A DNA stretch of 64,000 nucleotides, from positions 3,000,001-3,064,000 of the forward strand of contig NZ_CP029193.1 of NCBI RefSeq assembly GCF_008642355.1, written 5' to 3'. Of this stretch, positions 1 through 7,738 are shown piece by piece (the first letter of the stretch is position 1; every line of letters begins with the position of its first letter). The position numbers and the translations under genes are program-made. The notes under the pieces were generated by a model. It ran no database searches. It saw nothing but the letters and a program-made list of their open reading frames with translations, and was not told the DNA's origin. The DNA comes from Streptomyces venezuelae (GTDB lineage: Bacteria; Actinomycetota; Actinomycetes; Streptomycetales; Streptomycetaceae).

Positions 1-439
1 CAACGTCACCGAGGCTCCCGTCTCCGTCCTCGGGCTGTCCAAGGACGAGGCAGAGCAGCGGGCCCGTGAGCTGCTCGATCTGGTCGGGCTCGGGGACCGC
101 TGCGACGCGTACCCGACGCAGCTCTCCGGCGGCCAGCAGCAGCGGGTGGCCATCGCGCGGGCCCTGGCGATGCGCCCGCAGGTGCTGCTCCTCGACGAGG
201 TGACGTCCGCGCTCGACCCCGAGCTGGTGGCGGGCGTCCTGGACGTGCTCCGCGACATCGCGCACACCACGGACATCACCATGCTGTGTGTGACGCACGA
301 GATGAATTTCGCGCGGGACATCTCGGACCAGGTCCTCATGTTCGATTCGGGCCGCGTCATCGAGTCCGGCACGCCGGAGAAGATCTTCACGGAGCCGGAG
401 CACGAGCGCACGCGTGAATTCCTCAGCGCGGTGCTGTGA
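1..439 (+). CDS. Amino-acid ABC transporter ATP-binding protein (C-terminal part)
   Basis: This is the 3' part of a polar amino-acid uptake ATPase; its start and Walker A lie outside the window. The open frame runs from base 2. Visible in order are the ABC signature LSGGQQQR (near base 125), the Walker B segment VLLLDEVTSALDPE and the H-loop TMLCVTHEMNFA. The ending, with a short tail on ESGTPEKIF, matches the GlnQ/HisP-like family, whose members energise import of glutamine, glutamate or histidine. The lack of any long extension after the H-loop argues against the MalK-type subfamily. The substrate cannot be told from this fragment. Family assignment is firm; specificity is inference. Confidence 0.93.
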   Translation, partial: NVTEAPVSVLGLSKDEAEQRARELLDLVGLGDRCDAYPTQLSGGQQQRVAIARALAMRPQVLLLDEVTSALDPELVAGVLDVLRDIAHTTDITMLCVTHEMNFARDISDQVLMFDSGRVIESGTPEKIFTEPEHERTREFLSAVL

Positions 440-664
440 CAGCTCCGGGCGCGGTGCCGCGTCAGTCCTGAGCGCGGTGCCGTGACGGCTGGGACGGACC
501 GAACGCCCGGGGCATGACCTGGGCATATGCCAGAGTGGCGCGTTCCTGATGAGAGATCCGGAACGCGCCACCAATGTCCCCAACAGGCTCTCCATGTCCG
601 TCACTTGACAGCTATCGTGGAACCGAGCCCGACTGTCCGGAACCGTTCCACGCAGGGGGATGCC

Positions 665-1435
665 GTGGCGTTGCAGCACGAGGCGATCACGCCGCACCGC
701 TCCGTCCAGAGCGCCCTGCGCGTCCTGGAGACCGTCGCACGGCACGACACCGGCGTGACCGCCGCCCGCATCGCCCGCGACACCGGCCTGCCCCTCGACC
801 GCCTGACCCCCCTCCTGCACATGCTGACCAGCGAGGGATACGTCGAACAGCTCACGGACGACGGCACCCCGGGGGCGTACGTCACGGGCGAGACCCTCAG
901 CAGGCTCGGCTCCGCCCGCGACCACGCGGAGGCCCTGCGCGAGAAGCTCCAGCGCACCCTGGACGGGCTGCGCGACTCCATCGGCGCGGCGGTCTACATC
1001 AGCCGGTACGTGGACGGCGAGGTGCGCGTCACCGACTTCGCGGCGGGCCCCCGCACCCCCGCGGTCAACGAATGGGTCGACTTCCGCTCCTCCGCCCACG
1101 CCAGCGCGGTCGGCAAGAGCCTGCTGACCCAGCTCGACGTGAACGGCCGCAGGGACCACCTCTCCCGCCACAAGATGGCCCGCCTCACGTCCAGGACGAT
1201 CACGAACGAGCAGGTCCTGCTCAACCGGCTCGCGTCGCAGCCCGCCACGGTCCCGGTCCTCGACCTCCAGGAGTACGCGGTCGGCACGGTCTGCGCGGCC
1301 GTCCCCATCACGGCGGGCTCCGCCGTCGGCTGCCTCGCCCTGTCCCTGCCGGTCGAGCACGCCCACCGGCTGCGCGAGGCGGCGGACACGCTCAACCGCG
1401 GGGCGGCGCCGGTGCTGCTCTCACTCGCGATCTAG
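665..1435 (+). CDS. IclR-family transcriptional regulator
   Basis: A 256-aa regulator with an N-terminal winged helix (SVQSALRVLETVARHDTGVT through the GYVEQL wing) and a C-terminal IclR effector domain holding FRSSAHASAVGKSLL and a hydrophobic end. I take GTG at 665 as the start because an AGGGGGA ribosome site precedes it and the helix-turn-helix begins soon after. An in-frame start at 527 exists, but the extra 46 residues do not look like protein. It stands alone, followed by a strong hairpin terminator and a tRNA. IclR proteins usually regulate catabolic genes in response to a small molecule; the target is not apparent, although the upstream transporter is a possibility. Confidence 0.9.
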   Translation: MALQHEAITPHRSVQSALRVLETVARHDTGVTAARIARDTGLPLDRLTPLLHMLTSEGYVEQLTDDGTPGAYVTGETLSRLGSARDHAEALREKLQRTLDGLRDSIGAAVYISRYVDGEVRVTDFAAGPRTPAVNEWVDFRSSAHASAVGKSLLTQLDVNGRRDHLSRHKMARLTSRTITNEQVLLNRLASQPATVPVLDLQEYAVGTVCAAVPITAGSAVGCLALSLPVEHAHRLREAADTLNRGAAPVLLSLAI

Positions 1436-1456
1436 CGGAACGCGAGTGCCGGGTAC

Positions 1457-1497
1457 GCCGAAAGGGCGTACCCGGAGACCGGGAACGCCCTTTCGGC
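1457..1497. terminator. Bidirectional hairpin terminator after the IclR gene
   Basis: A perfect 13-bp stem, GCCGAAAGGGCGT at 1457-1469 pairing with ACGCCCTTTCGGC at 1485-1497, with a 15-nt loop. It lies between the stop of the IclR gene and the 3' end of the minus-strand tRNA-Lys, so it can end transcription from both sides. Confidence 0.8.
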
Positions 1498-1506
1498 ATT
1501 CGCAAG

Positions 1507-1580
1507 TGCGCCGCCAGGGACTCGAACCCCGGACCCGCTGATTAAGAGTCAGCTGCTCTAACCAACTGAGCTAGCGGCGC
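1507..1580 (-). tRNA. tRNA-Lys (anticodon CUU), copy 1
   Basis: Read on the minus strand this folds as a full cloverleaf: acceptor GCGCCGC/GCGGCGC, D arm GCTC/GAGC, anticodon stem GCTGA/TCAGC around loop CTCTTAA (anticodon CUU, Lys), T arm with TTCGAGT, and discriminator A. No CCA is encoded. An identical copy lies at 10286-10359 on the plus strand, and the 8 bases just upstream (GTCAGCAG) are shared too. Confidence 0.97.
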
Positions 1581-1713
1581 CTGCTGACTCATTAATAGTA
1601 CCCGGTCCCGGGGGGTGCTCCTGACCAGCTCCCGGCGGGGTGCGGGAAACCGCACCCCGACCCGACGGCAACCCCCATACCGCCGGTGACCTGGGATTTC
1701 TAGCGTTGCTGCC

Positions 1714-2394
1714 ATGGACCTCATGACTCTCGCCCTCCCCCAGGAGCCGGCCGGCGGCATCGCGGGCTGGGCCGCGGACCTCGTGGACACCCTGGGCGGT
1801 CCGGGCGCGGGGCTCGCCATCGCCCTGGAGAACCTCTTCCCGCCGCTGCCCAGCGAGGTGATCCTGCCGCTGACCGGCTTCGCCGCGGGACAGGGCGTGA
1901 TCAGCCTCGCCTCCGCCCTGTTCTGGACGACGCTCGGCTCGGTGGTCGGCGCCGCCGCCCTGTACTGGATCGGCGTGCTCTTCGGACGCGAGCGCATGCA
2001 CGCCCTGTGGGCGAAGCTGCCTCTCGTGAAGGCATCCGACCTCGAGCGGACCGAGGCGTGGTTCGCCAAGCACGGCACCAAGGCGGTCCTGCTCGGCCGG
2101 ATGGTGCCGATCTTCCGCAGCCTGATCTCCGTGCCGGCCGGTGTGGAGCGCATGCGGCTGCCCGTCTTCCTCTCCCTGACCGCGCTGGGCAGCCTGGTCT
2201 GGAACTCGGTGCTCGTCCTCGCGGGCTACTGGCTCGGCGACCAGTGGGACGCCGTCGAGACGTACGTGGGGCTGCTGTCCAAGGCCGTCCTCGTCCTCGC
2301 CGTCGGGGCCGTCGCCGTGTACGTGGCGGTGCGCGTGCGGTCGCGTAAGCGGCCGGGGTCCGCCGCCGAGGCCCGCCACCGCCGTTCCTCCTAG
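1714..2394 (+). CDS. DedA-family membrane protein
   Basis: A 226-aa integral membrane protein of the DedA/VTT family. Visible are the family's hydrophobic re-entrant segment with ENLFPPLPSEVILPLTGF near residue 45, the R(M)VPIFRSLISVPAGVERM motif near residue 130, and a closing transmembrane helix before a basic tail (RVRSRKRPGS). DedA proteins act in the cytoplasmic membrane and have been linked to recycling of undecaprenyl-phosphate or other lipid carriers and to membrane potential. The gene sits alone between the tRNA and a two-component system. ATG at 1714 is the only start that keeps the full N-terminal segment. Confidence 0.9.
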   Translation: MDLMTLALPQEPAGGIAGWAADLVDTLGGPGAGLAIALENLFPPLPSEVILPLTGFAAGQGVISLASALFWTTLGSVVGAAALYWIGVLFGRERMHALWAKLPLVKASDLERTEAWFAKHGTKAVLLGRMVPIFRSLISVPAGVERMRLPVFLSLTALGSLVWNSVLVLAGYWLGDQWDAVETYVGLLSKAVLVLAVGAVAVYVAVRVRSRKRPGSAAEARHRRSS

Positions 2395-2404
2395 GGCTCG
2401 GCTA

Positions 2405-3559
2405 GTGTCGGGCGATGTGAGGGAACCCGTAGCCGCGCCGTTGCTCATGCGGGTCGCCGGGGTGCTCGTGGGGTGCCTGACCGCCCTGCTCGGGCTGCTG
2501 TACTTCGTCGTCGCCGGGGCGGCCCTCGGCGCCTTCCTGCTCTGGCCGCGCACCCGTGCGCGCGCCCACGCCCTGCTCGCGGCGGGCGCCCGCAGGCTCA
2601 CCGCGCTGGAGCGCGGGCGGCGGTCCCTCTTCTTCCACGACGTGTTCCCCGAGCACCGCGCCGACGACCGGCAGATCCTGCGCTACCTCGCGGCCCGCAC
2701 GTACTCCGGGCTGCTCTGCGCCGTCGTGGTCGGCCTCGTCGACTTCGGCGCCGTCCTCGCGGGGATCTTCGCGGTCGGGCTCACCCGGTCCTCGATGACC
2801 TGGGTGGACGTGCTGAGCCAGGTCGTGCTCGGCGGCACCCTGCTCTTCCTCGCCGTGCAGGGGCTGCGCGCGCTGACCGAGCAGGACGCCCGGCTGGCCC
2901 GCGAGTGCTTCGGCCCCTCCGAGCGTGAACTCCTCCAGCGTCGCATCGACGAGCTGGCCACCAGCCGCGCCGCGGTCGTGCACGCGGTCGACGCGGAGCG
3001 TCGCCGGGTCGAGCGGGATCTGCACGACGGCGTCCAGCAGCGACTCGTCGCCCTCGCCATGCTGCTCGGCCGGGCCCGCCGCGGCCGCACCCCTGAGCGG
3101 GCCGACGCCCTGCTCGAACAGGCCCACAAGGAAGCGCGGGAAGTCCTCACCGAACTGCGCGAGGTGGCCTGGCGGGTCTACCCCACCGCGCTCGACAGCC
3201 TGGGGCTTCGCGAGGCGCTCGGCGGGGTGTCGGAGCGGTGCGCGGTGCCCGTGCGCATGGAGTACGACGTGCCGGTTCCGCTGCCGTCCGCCGTCGAGAC
3301 GGCCGCCTACTTCGTCGTGTCGGAGGCGGTGAACAACGCCGCCAAGCACGCGGCGGCCGACGAGATCTCCGTCCGCGTACGGCAGCGGGGCGCGACGCTC
3401 TCCGTCCTCGTCCGCGACACGGGCGTCGGCGGCGCGGACCCGGCGGGCAGCGGGCTCACCGGCCTGGGCAGCCGGGTCGCCGCGCTCGACGGCACCCTGC
3501 ATGTCGACAGCCCCCTCGGGGGTCCCACCACGATCACCGCGGAGCTGCCGTGCGCGTAA
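2405..3559 (+). CDS. Sensor histidine kinase (HisKA_3 type)
   Basis: A 384-aa NarL-partner kinase. The N-terminal third carries about four hydrophobic helices. The dimerisation/phosphoacceptor box ERDLHDGVQQRLVALA has the phosphorylated histidine at residue 207. The HATPase domain follows, with N-box VSEAVNNAAKHA and G-boxes DTGVGGAD and GLTGLGSR. It overlaps the response-regulator start by 10 bases, so the two are translationally coupled. The start taken is GTG at 2405; ATG at 2447 is an alternative that removes only 14 residues. Its signal is unknown. There is no long extracellular loop, so the stimulus is probably sensed in or at the membrane. Confidence 0.93.
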   Translation: MSGDVREPVAAPLLMRVAGVLVGCLTALLGLLYFVVAGAALGAFLLWPRTRARAHALLAAGARRLTALERGRRSLFFHDVFPEHRADDRQILRYLAARTYSGLLCAVVVGLVDFGAVLAGIFAVGLTRSSMTWVDVLSQVVLGGTLLFLAVQGLRALTEQDARLARECFGPSERELLQRRIDELATSRAAVVHAVDAERRRVERDLHDGVQQRLVALAMLLGRARRGRTPERADALLEQAHKEAREVLTELREVAWRVYPTALDSLGLREALGGVSERCAVPVRMEYDVPVPLPSAVETAAYFVVSEAVNNAAKHAAADEISVRVRQRGATLSVLVRDTGVGGADPAGSGLTGLGSRVAALDGTLHVDSPLGGPTTITAELPCA

Positions 3560-4194
3560 TACTCGCCGAGGACTCGACCCTGCTGCGGGAGGGCCTGGTC
3601 CGGCTCCTCGCCGAGGAGGGCCACGAGGTGCTCGCCGCGGTGGGCGACGCCGACGCGCTCCTGCGCGAGGTCGAGGCGCACGCCCCCGACGTCGTCGTCA
3701 CCGACATCCGGATGCCGCCCGACCACACCGACGAGGGCCTGCGCGCGGCGGTGCGCATCCGTGAGCTCCGCCCGGAGATCGGCGTGGTCGTCCTCTCCCA
3801 GTACGTGGAGCGCAACTACGCGGCACAGCTGCTCACTTCGAGCGCCGAACGCGTCGGCTACCTCCTCAAGGACCGGGTGGCGCAGGTCGAGGAGTTCCTG
3901 GACGCGCTGGAGCGGGTGCACGCCGGGGGAGCCGCCATCGACCCGGAGGTCGTACGGCAGCTGCTCATCCGCACCACCCATGTCGACCCGCTGACGCGCC
4001 TCACCCCGAGGGAGCGCACGGTCCTGGAGGCGCTGGCCGAGGGGCACACCAACGCGGCCATCGGCGAGAAGCTGCACATCTCCCTGAGCGCGGTGGAGAA
4101 GAACCTCAACGCGATCTTCGACAAGCTGGGGCTGCACCGGACGACGGGGTACAGCCGCCGGGTGCTCGCGGTGCTGCGGTATCTGGAGTCCTGA
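3550..4194 (+). CDS. Response regulator, NarL/FixJ (LuxR) family
   Basis: A 214-aa regulator with an N-terminal receiver domain (acidic pair E7/D8, phosphoacceptor D52 in VVVTDIRMPP, conserved K in YLLKDR) and a C-terminal LuxR-type helix-turn-helix (LTPRERTVLEALAEGHTNAAIGEKLHISLSAVEKNL, broken here only by the usual linker). It starts at GTG 3550 inside the last codons of the kinase gene, a standard cognate pair. The receiver contains the TDIRMPPDHTDEGL form typical of actinobacterial regulators of this subgroup. Target genes are unknown; no obvious regulated transporter is adjacent. Confidence 0.94.
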   Translation: MRVILAEDSTLLREGLVRLLAEEGHEVLAAVGDADALLREVEAHAPDVVVTDIRMPPDHTDEGLRAAVRIRELRPEIGVVVLSQYVERNYAAQLLTSSAERVGYLLKDRVAQVEEFLDALERVHAGGAAIDPEVVRQLLIRTTHVDPLTRLTPRERTVLEALAEGHTNAAIGEKLHISLSAVEKNLNAIFDKLGLHRTTGYSRRVLAVLRYLES

Positions 4195-4209
4195 AGACGT
4201 GGCTCCGGG

Positions 4210-4548
4210 CTACGACAGGACGAACCCGTCCATGACCAGCGCCGCCACGAGTCCGACGGCGAGCAGCCAGGTGCCGAGCCGGGTGCGGCCGCGGCGGCTC
4301 AGTTCGATGACTCCGCCGCAGAGGATGAGCAACAGGCCGTAGACGCCGACGACGAGGACGGACGAGCGGCTGGCCAGGCGGAGGGCGAGGACGACCGCGG
4401 CGGCGGCCATGAGCAGCGAGGCCGCGGCGATGCGGGCACGCCGGGCGCGGGCGGCGGGGGTGGGGCCGTCCTGGGCCATGTCCTCGTCATCGAGGGGGTC
4501 CTGGTCGGGGAGGTGGTCCTGCGGCTCGGTCCGCTCTGGCGCGCTCAT
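4210..4548 (-). CDS. Small two-helix membrane protein, unknown function
   Basis: A 112-aa protein with a charged, Asp/Glu-rich cytoplasmic N-terminus (to about residue 38) followed by three hydrophobic stretches (SLLMAAAAVVLALRL, VLVVGVYGLLLILCGGVI, TWLLAVGLVAALVMDGFVL) separated by short basic turns. I do not recognise a family. It converges with the response regulator and lies 31 bases downstream of the stop of the minus-strand ligase gene, so it could be read from the same transcript. Confidence 0.7.
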   Translation of the reverse strand: MSAPERTEPQDHLPDQDPLDDEDMAQDGPTPAARARRARIAAASLLMAAAAVVLALRLASRSSVLVVGVYGLLLILCGGVIELSRRGRTRLGTWLLAVGLVAALVMDGFVLS

Positions 4549-4579
4549 GTACGTGAAGCGTAATCGGTCAGAGGATCGC

Positions 4580-6238
4580 TCACGCCAGGAGGGCGTCGCG
4601 GCCCTGGGCCCGGTAGTGGTCCAGCAGAGCCTGTACGTCCGCCGGCGTCAGCGGTTCGTACACGGACGCGCCGGGTGGGCGCCACCAGACCGGGTCGGTG
4701 CAGCGGAAGCCCTCGCGGCGCAGGGCACCGCGTGCGACCTTGTTCGTCGCGGTCACCGGCAGGTGCGGGACGACGCGCACGAAGCGGGGCGTCATCTTCG
4801 TGCCCAAGTCGGGCTGGGTGACGAGGAATTCGGCGAAGGCGAGGGGGTCGAAGGGGGCGTTTGGGGGTGGGGCGACGGCCGCCATCACCTGGTCGCCCGC
4901 GACCGGGTCCGGTACCGCGTAGACCGCGACGGCCGCCGCCCCCTCGTACCGCGCGAGGATGTTCTCGATCATCGCGGTCGCCAGGTTCTCGCTGTCCACG
5001 CGCAGCCGGTCGTCCGTGCGGCCCGCGAAGTAGAGGTAGCCGTCGCTGTCGCGGTAGAAGAGATCGCCGGTCCAGTACCAGCCGTCGCGCAGCCGTTCCG
5101 CCCGGGCCTCGTCGTTGCGCCAGTACCCCTCGAAGGGGTTCGGCCCGCGGTTCACCAACTCCCCTATCGCGGCTTCGCCGTTCAGGAGCCGTCCGGCCGC
5201 GCTGAAGCGGGCCGTCTCGCACTCCCGGCGCGTGTCCGGGTCCACGACGGCGAGGTCGTCGCCGGGCGTCGCGCGGCCGATCGCCCCGACCGGCGTGCCC
5301 GGGGTGCGCTGGATGGCGGCGCCGCCCTCGGAGGACCCGTACCCCTCCACGAGCCGCACCCCGAACCGCTTCTCGAAGCGTGCCGCGTCCACCGCTCCCG
5401 CCTCGGTGCCGAAGCCGACCCGCAGGGGGTTCTCGCGGTCGTCGGGCCGCTCGGGCGTGGCCAGGACGTACTGGACCGCGCGGCCCACGTAGGTGAAGTA
5501 CGTGGCGCCGAACTCCCGCACGTCGTCGAGGAAACCGGACGCGGAGAAGCGGTCCCGCAGGGCCACACCCGCGCCCGCGGCCAGCGCGGGGGCCCAGTCG
5601 GCGATGACCGCGTTGCCGTGGAACATGGGCATGCAGATGTAGTGGGTGTCCTCGGCGCGCACGTCGAAGTGCGCGACCAGGGAGCGTCCGGCCGCGGCGA
5701 GCCTGCCCTGGCTGCAGATCGCCGCCTTGGGGGCGCCGGTCGAGCCGGACGTGAAGTAGAGCAGCATGCGGCTGTCGGGGCGCACGGTGGGGGCGATGTC
5801 GGGGGTGGCGTCGGCGTAGGGGGCGAGAAGGTCCCGGTAGGCGTCGGTGTCCGTCACGAGCAGCCGCACGCCCGGGAGTTCGAGGCCGTCGAGCAGGTGC
5901 AGGTGGGCGCGTTCCGTGACGAGGACCGCGCAGTCGGTGTGGAGGATGTCGCGGGCCAGCTCCGGTCCGCGCCGGGTGGGGTTGATACCGGCGACGGCCG
6001 CGCCCGCGAGGGCGGCGGCGCTCAGCCAGAGCGGGTACTCGGGGGTGTTGTCGAGCAGGACGCCGACGTGCGGTGCGGCGTGCCGCGGCAGCAGGTCGAC
6101 GAGGAGCGCGGCTCTGGCCGCGGCCCCCGCCGCGACCTGGTGATGGGACAGTTCACCGCCCGCGTACCGCAGTCCGGTGCGGTGGTCGCCCCACCGCGCC
6201 CGTACGAGTTCCGCGACCGTCGCTCCGGTGGACTCCAT
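4580..6238 (-). CDS. AMP-dependent acyl-CoA synthetase (FadD17-like)
   Basis: A 552-aa member of the ANL superfamily that activates a carboxylic acid with ATP and loads it on CoA. Visible are the P-loop-like A3 motif LLYFTSGSTGAPKAAI (near 180), the A5 region VEGYGSSEGG, the A7 motif WYWTGDLFYRDSDGYLYFAGR, the A8 hinge RLRVDSENLAT, and catalytic Lys in ATNKVARGALRREGF. The start is ATG 6238, where similarity of the N-terminal domain begins; an in-frame start at 6301 adds only Arg-rich sequence. Length fits fatty-acyl-CoA ligases. Chain-length preference cannot be read. The gene stands apart from any beta-oxidation or biosynthetic cluster. Confidence 0.92.
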   Translation of the reverse strand: MESTGATVAELVRARWGDHRTGLRYAGGELSHHQVAAGAAARAALLVDLLPRHAAPHVGVLLDNTPEYPLWLSAAALAGAAVAGINPTRRGPELARDILHTDCAVLVTERAHLHLLDGLELPGVRLLVTDTDAYRDLLAPYADATPDIAPTVRPDSRMLLYFTSGSTGAPKAAICSQGRLAAAGRSLVAHFDVRAEDTHYICMPMFHGNAVIADWAPALAAGAGVALRDRFSASGFLDDVREFGATYFTYVGRAVQYVLATPERPDDRENPLRVGFGTEAGAVDAARFEKRFGVRLVEGYGSSEGGAAIQRTPGTPVGAIGRATPGDDLAVVDPDTRRECETARFSAAGRLLNGEAAIGELVNRGPNPFEGYWRNDEARAERLRDGWYWTGDLFYRDSDGYLYFAGRTDDRLRVDSENLATAMIENILARYEGAAAVAVYAVPDPVAGDQVMAAVAPPPNAPFDPLAFAEFLVTQPDLGTKMTPRFVRVVPHLPVTATNKVARGALRREGFRCTDPVWWRPPGASVYEPLTPADVQALLDHYRAQGRDALLA

Positions 6239-6394
6239 GGCCGCGCACCATAGGTGACGGCACGTCAGAAGTGGAGAGCCGCGACGTGCGGCTCTGCGCA
6301 CGCCGTGAGGTCGACACGGCGTGCGCGGAACCTACCTGTGGGGTGAGGGGAAGTTCCTCAAGCGTCGCTCAGAATCTGTCGGTGCTTCTCGGTA

Positions 6395-6997
6395 TCAGAA
6401 CTGGACGTCCGAGCAGGCGTAGAACGCGTTCGCCGTGTCCGCGACCGTCCAGACGGCGACGATCACGTGGTGGCCGCTGCGGCCGCCGGGGATCGTGCCG
6501 CTGTGCGAGAGGGTCGCGGGCGGCTGCTGGCTGTTGTAGGGGACATTGAGGAACGGCGTGGTCTCCAGGGCGGACCTGGTCACCGCCTTGCTGTCGTCCC
6601 AGCCCTGCTTGGTGATGTAGTACTTGAAGTCCGAGGTGCGGTGGCGTGCGGTGAACTGCCAGCGGAACGTGTAGTTCTGGCCGCCGCTCACCTTCGTCGT
6701 CGGCCACGCGCCGCCGTTCGGCGCCTTCGGCGAGTTGAGCTGGTCGAAGCCGGCGACGCCCGCCGAACAGATCTTGCCGTCGGCGGGGCCTCCCGCAGGG
6801 AAGCCCTTGGGACCCTCGACGCTCTGTGGCTCCCACTGTATGGAGCCGCAGTTGGCCACCACGCCCTTGGCGCAGTTGATCTGCCGGCTGGCCGGCAGAT
6901 CCGTGTAGCCGTGGCTGCTCGCGCCACCGGCCGAGAGCGCGAACGCGCCGACCGTGCCGAGGCCGACCAGGGCCGCGTACATCTTCTTGTTTCGCAT
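6395..6997 (-). CDS. lpmP: AA10 lytic polysaccharide monooxygenase (LpmP-like)
   Basis: A 200-aa secreted copper monooxygenase that oxidatively cleaves chitin or cellulose-like glycans. A signal peptide ending GGASS precedes His29, which becomes the mature N-terminal His of the copper histidine brace. The second brace residue is His119 (TARHRTSDFKYYIT) and the axial Phe is F192 in ANAFYACSDV. Six Cys can form disulphides, and there is no accessory binding module. Position upstream of cslA-glxA-cslZ matches the single-domain LPMO that in Streptomyces acts with CslA/GlxA in hyphal-tip glycan deposition (established for S. lividans/coelicolor as I recall; inference here). A DasR-like palindrome sits just upstream. 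Confidence 0.9.
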   Translation of the reverse strand: MRNKKMYAALVGLGTVGAFALSAGGASSHGYTDLPASRQINCAKGVVANCGSIQWEPQSVEGPKGFPAGGPADGKICSAGVAGFDQLNSPKAPNGGAWPTTKVSGGQNYTFRWQFTARHRTSDFKYYITKQGWDDSKAVTRSALETTPFLNVPYNSQQPPATLSHSGTIPGGRSGHHVIVAVWTVADTANAFYACSDVQF

Positions 6998-7042
6998 GTG
7001 CCGCTCCTGCCGAACGAGGGGGGATCCGTGGGACGTGCGCGC

Positions 7043-7061
7043 ACTGCGGTCTAGACCAAGT
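7043..7061. promoter_or_regulatory. DasR-like operator upstream of the LPMO gene
   Basis: The sequence ACTGCGGTCTAGACCAAGT contains the perfect palindrome GGTCTAGACC (7048-7057) and closely fits the known DasR responsive element (consensus around TGGTCTAGACCA). Its centre is about 55 bases upstream of the LPMO start codon, an expected place for repression of a chitin-active gene by a GlcNAc-phosphate-responsive GntR regulator. Confidence 0.65.
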
Positions 7062-7075
7062 CGAGGTTATTGCCG

Positions 7076-7738
7076 TTAGTTGAACATGTCCATACCAATC
7101 GTGGAGACGATCCGTCCGCATCGCCGACGCGAGGTCGCCACGAGTTCACCGTTGGGCCCGTCGTTCGTGGCGATCCACTCCGCGGCGCCCTCCGGCGTCC
7201 GCCCGCCCGCCAACTGCCTCTCAAACAGCCGCTGTTCACGAACATCCCCAGGTGAGTCCACGTACCAGCACTCCCCCATCAGCGCCCGCGCCTCCCGCCA
7301 CCCGGGCAGATCGCAGGCGAGATAGTTCCCCTCGGTGATCACCAGACGGGCGCCCGGCGGGACGACGTGCCGGGCCGCGACCGGCTCGTTCAACGTGCGG
7401 TCGTAATCGGGTACGTAGATGTCGCATCCCGGGTCGTCGAGCACGCGCCGCAGCAGCGCGACGTATCCCGACACGTCGAAACTGGGCTCCGAGCCCTTGC
7501 GGGCGGTGAGGCCGAGCCGCGCCAGCTGGGCGTTGGAGAGGTGGAACCCGTCCAGCGGCAGATACGCGGCACTCGCGCCGATCCGGTCGACCAGGGCTCG
7601 CGCGAGCGTCGACTTGCCGGTGCCCGGCGGGCCCGCGAGGCCGAGGACGGCGCGCGGGACGCCGTCCGTCAGCCGCCGGGCGTCGGCGGCGAGGTCCGCG
7701 AGCCCGCTCCCGCCGGCCACTTCATCGGTGTTCTCCAT
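7076..7738 (-). CDS. Nucleoside/nucleotide kinase family P-loop protein
   Basis: A 220-aa P-loop kinase of the uridine kinase/pantothenate kinase-like group. Walker A is LAGPPGTGKSTLARALV (near residue 35), followed by the acceptor-binding DGFHLSNAQL motif, PDYDRTLNEPVAARHVV and TEGNYLACDLPGW. These are typical of small-metabolite kinases that phosphorylate nucleosides, fructose-like sugars or pantothenate. The true substrate is unknown. Its ATG at 7738 lies 17 bases inside the end of the SPFH gene, so the two genes form a coupled operon. The 3' end is close to the DasR-like box of the LPMO gene. Confidence 0.85.
   Translation of the reverse strand: MENTDEVAGGSGLADLAADARRLTDGVPRAVLGLAGPPGTGKSTLARALVDRIGASAAYLPLDGFHLSNAQLARLGLTARKGSEPSFDVSGYVALLRRVLDDPGCDIYVPDYDRTLNEPVAARHVVPPGARLVITEGNYLACDLPGWREARALMGECWYVDSPGDVREQRLFERQLAGGRTPEGAAEWIATNDGPNGELVATSRRRCGRIVSTIGMDMFN

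Noticed and set aside
527..664. N-terminal extension of the IclR gene
   Set aside because: The stretch has no conserved residues and a clear ribosome site precedes GTG 665.
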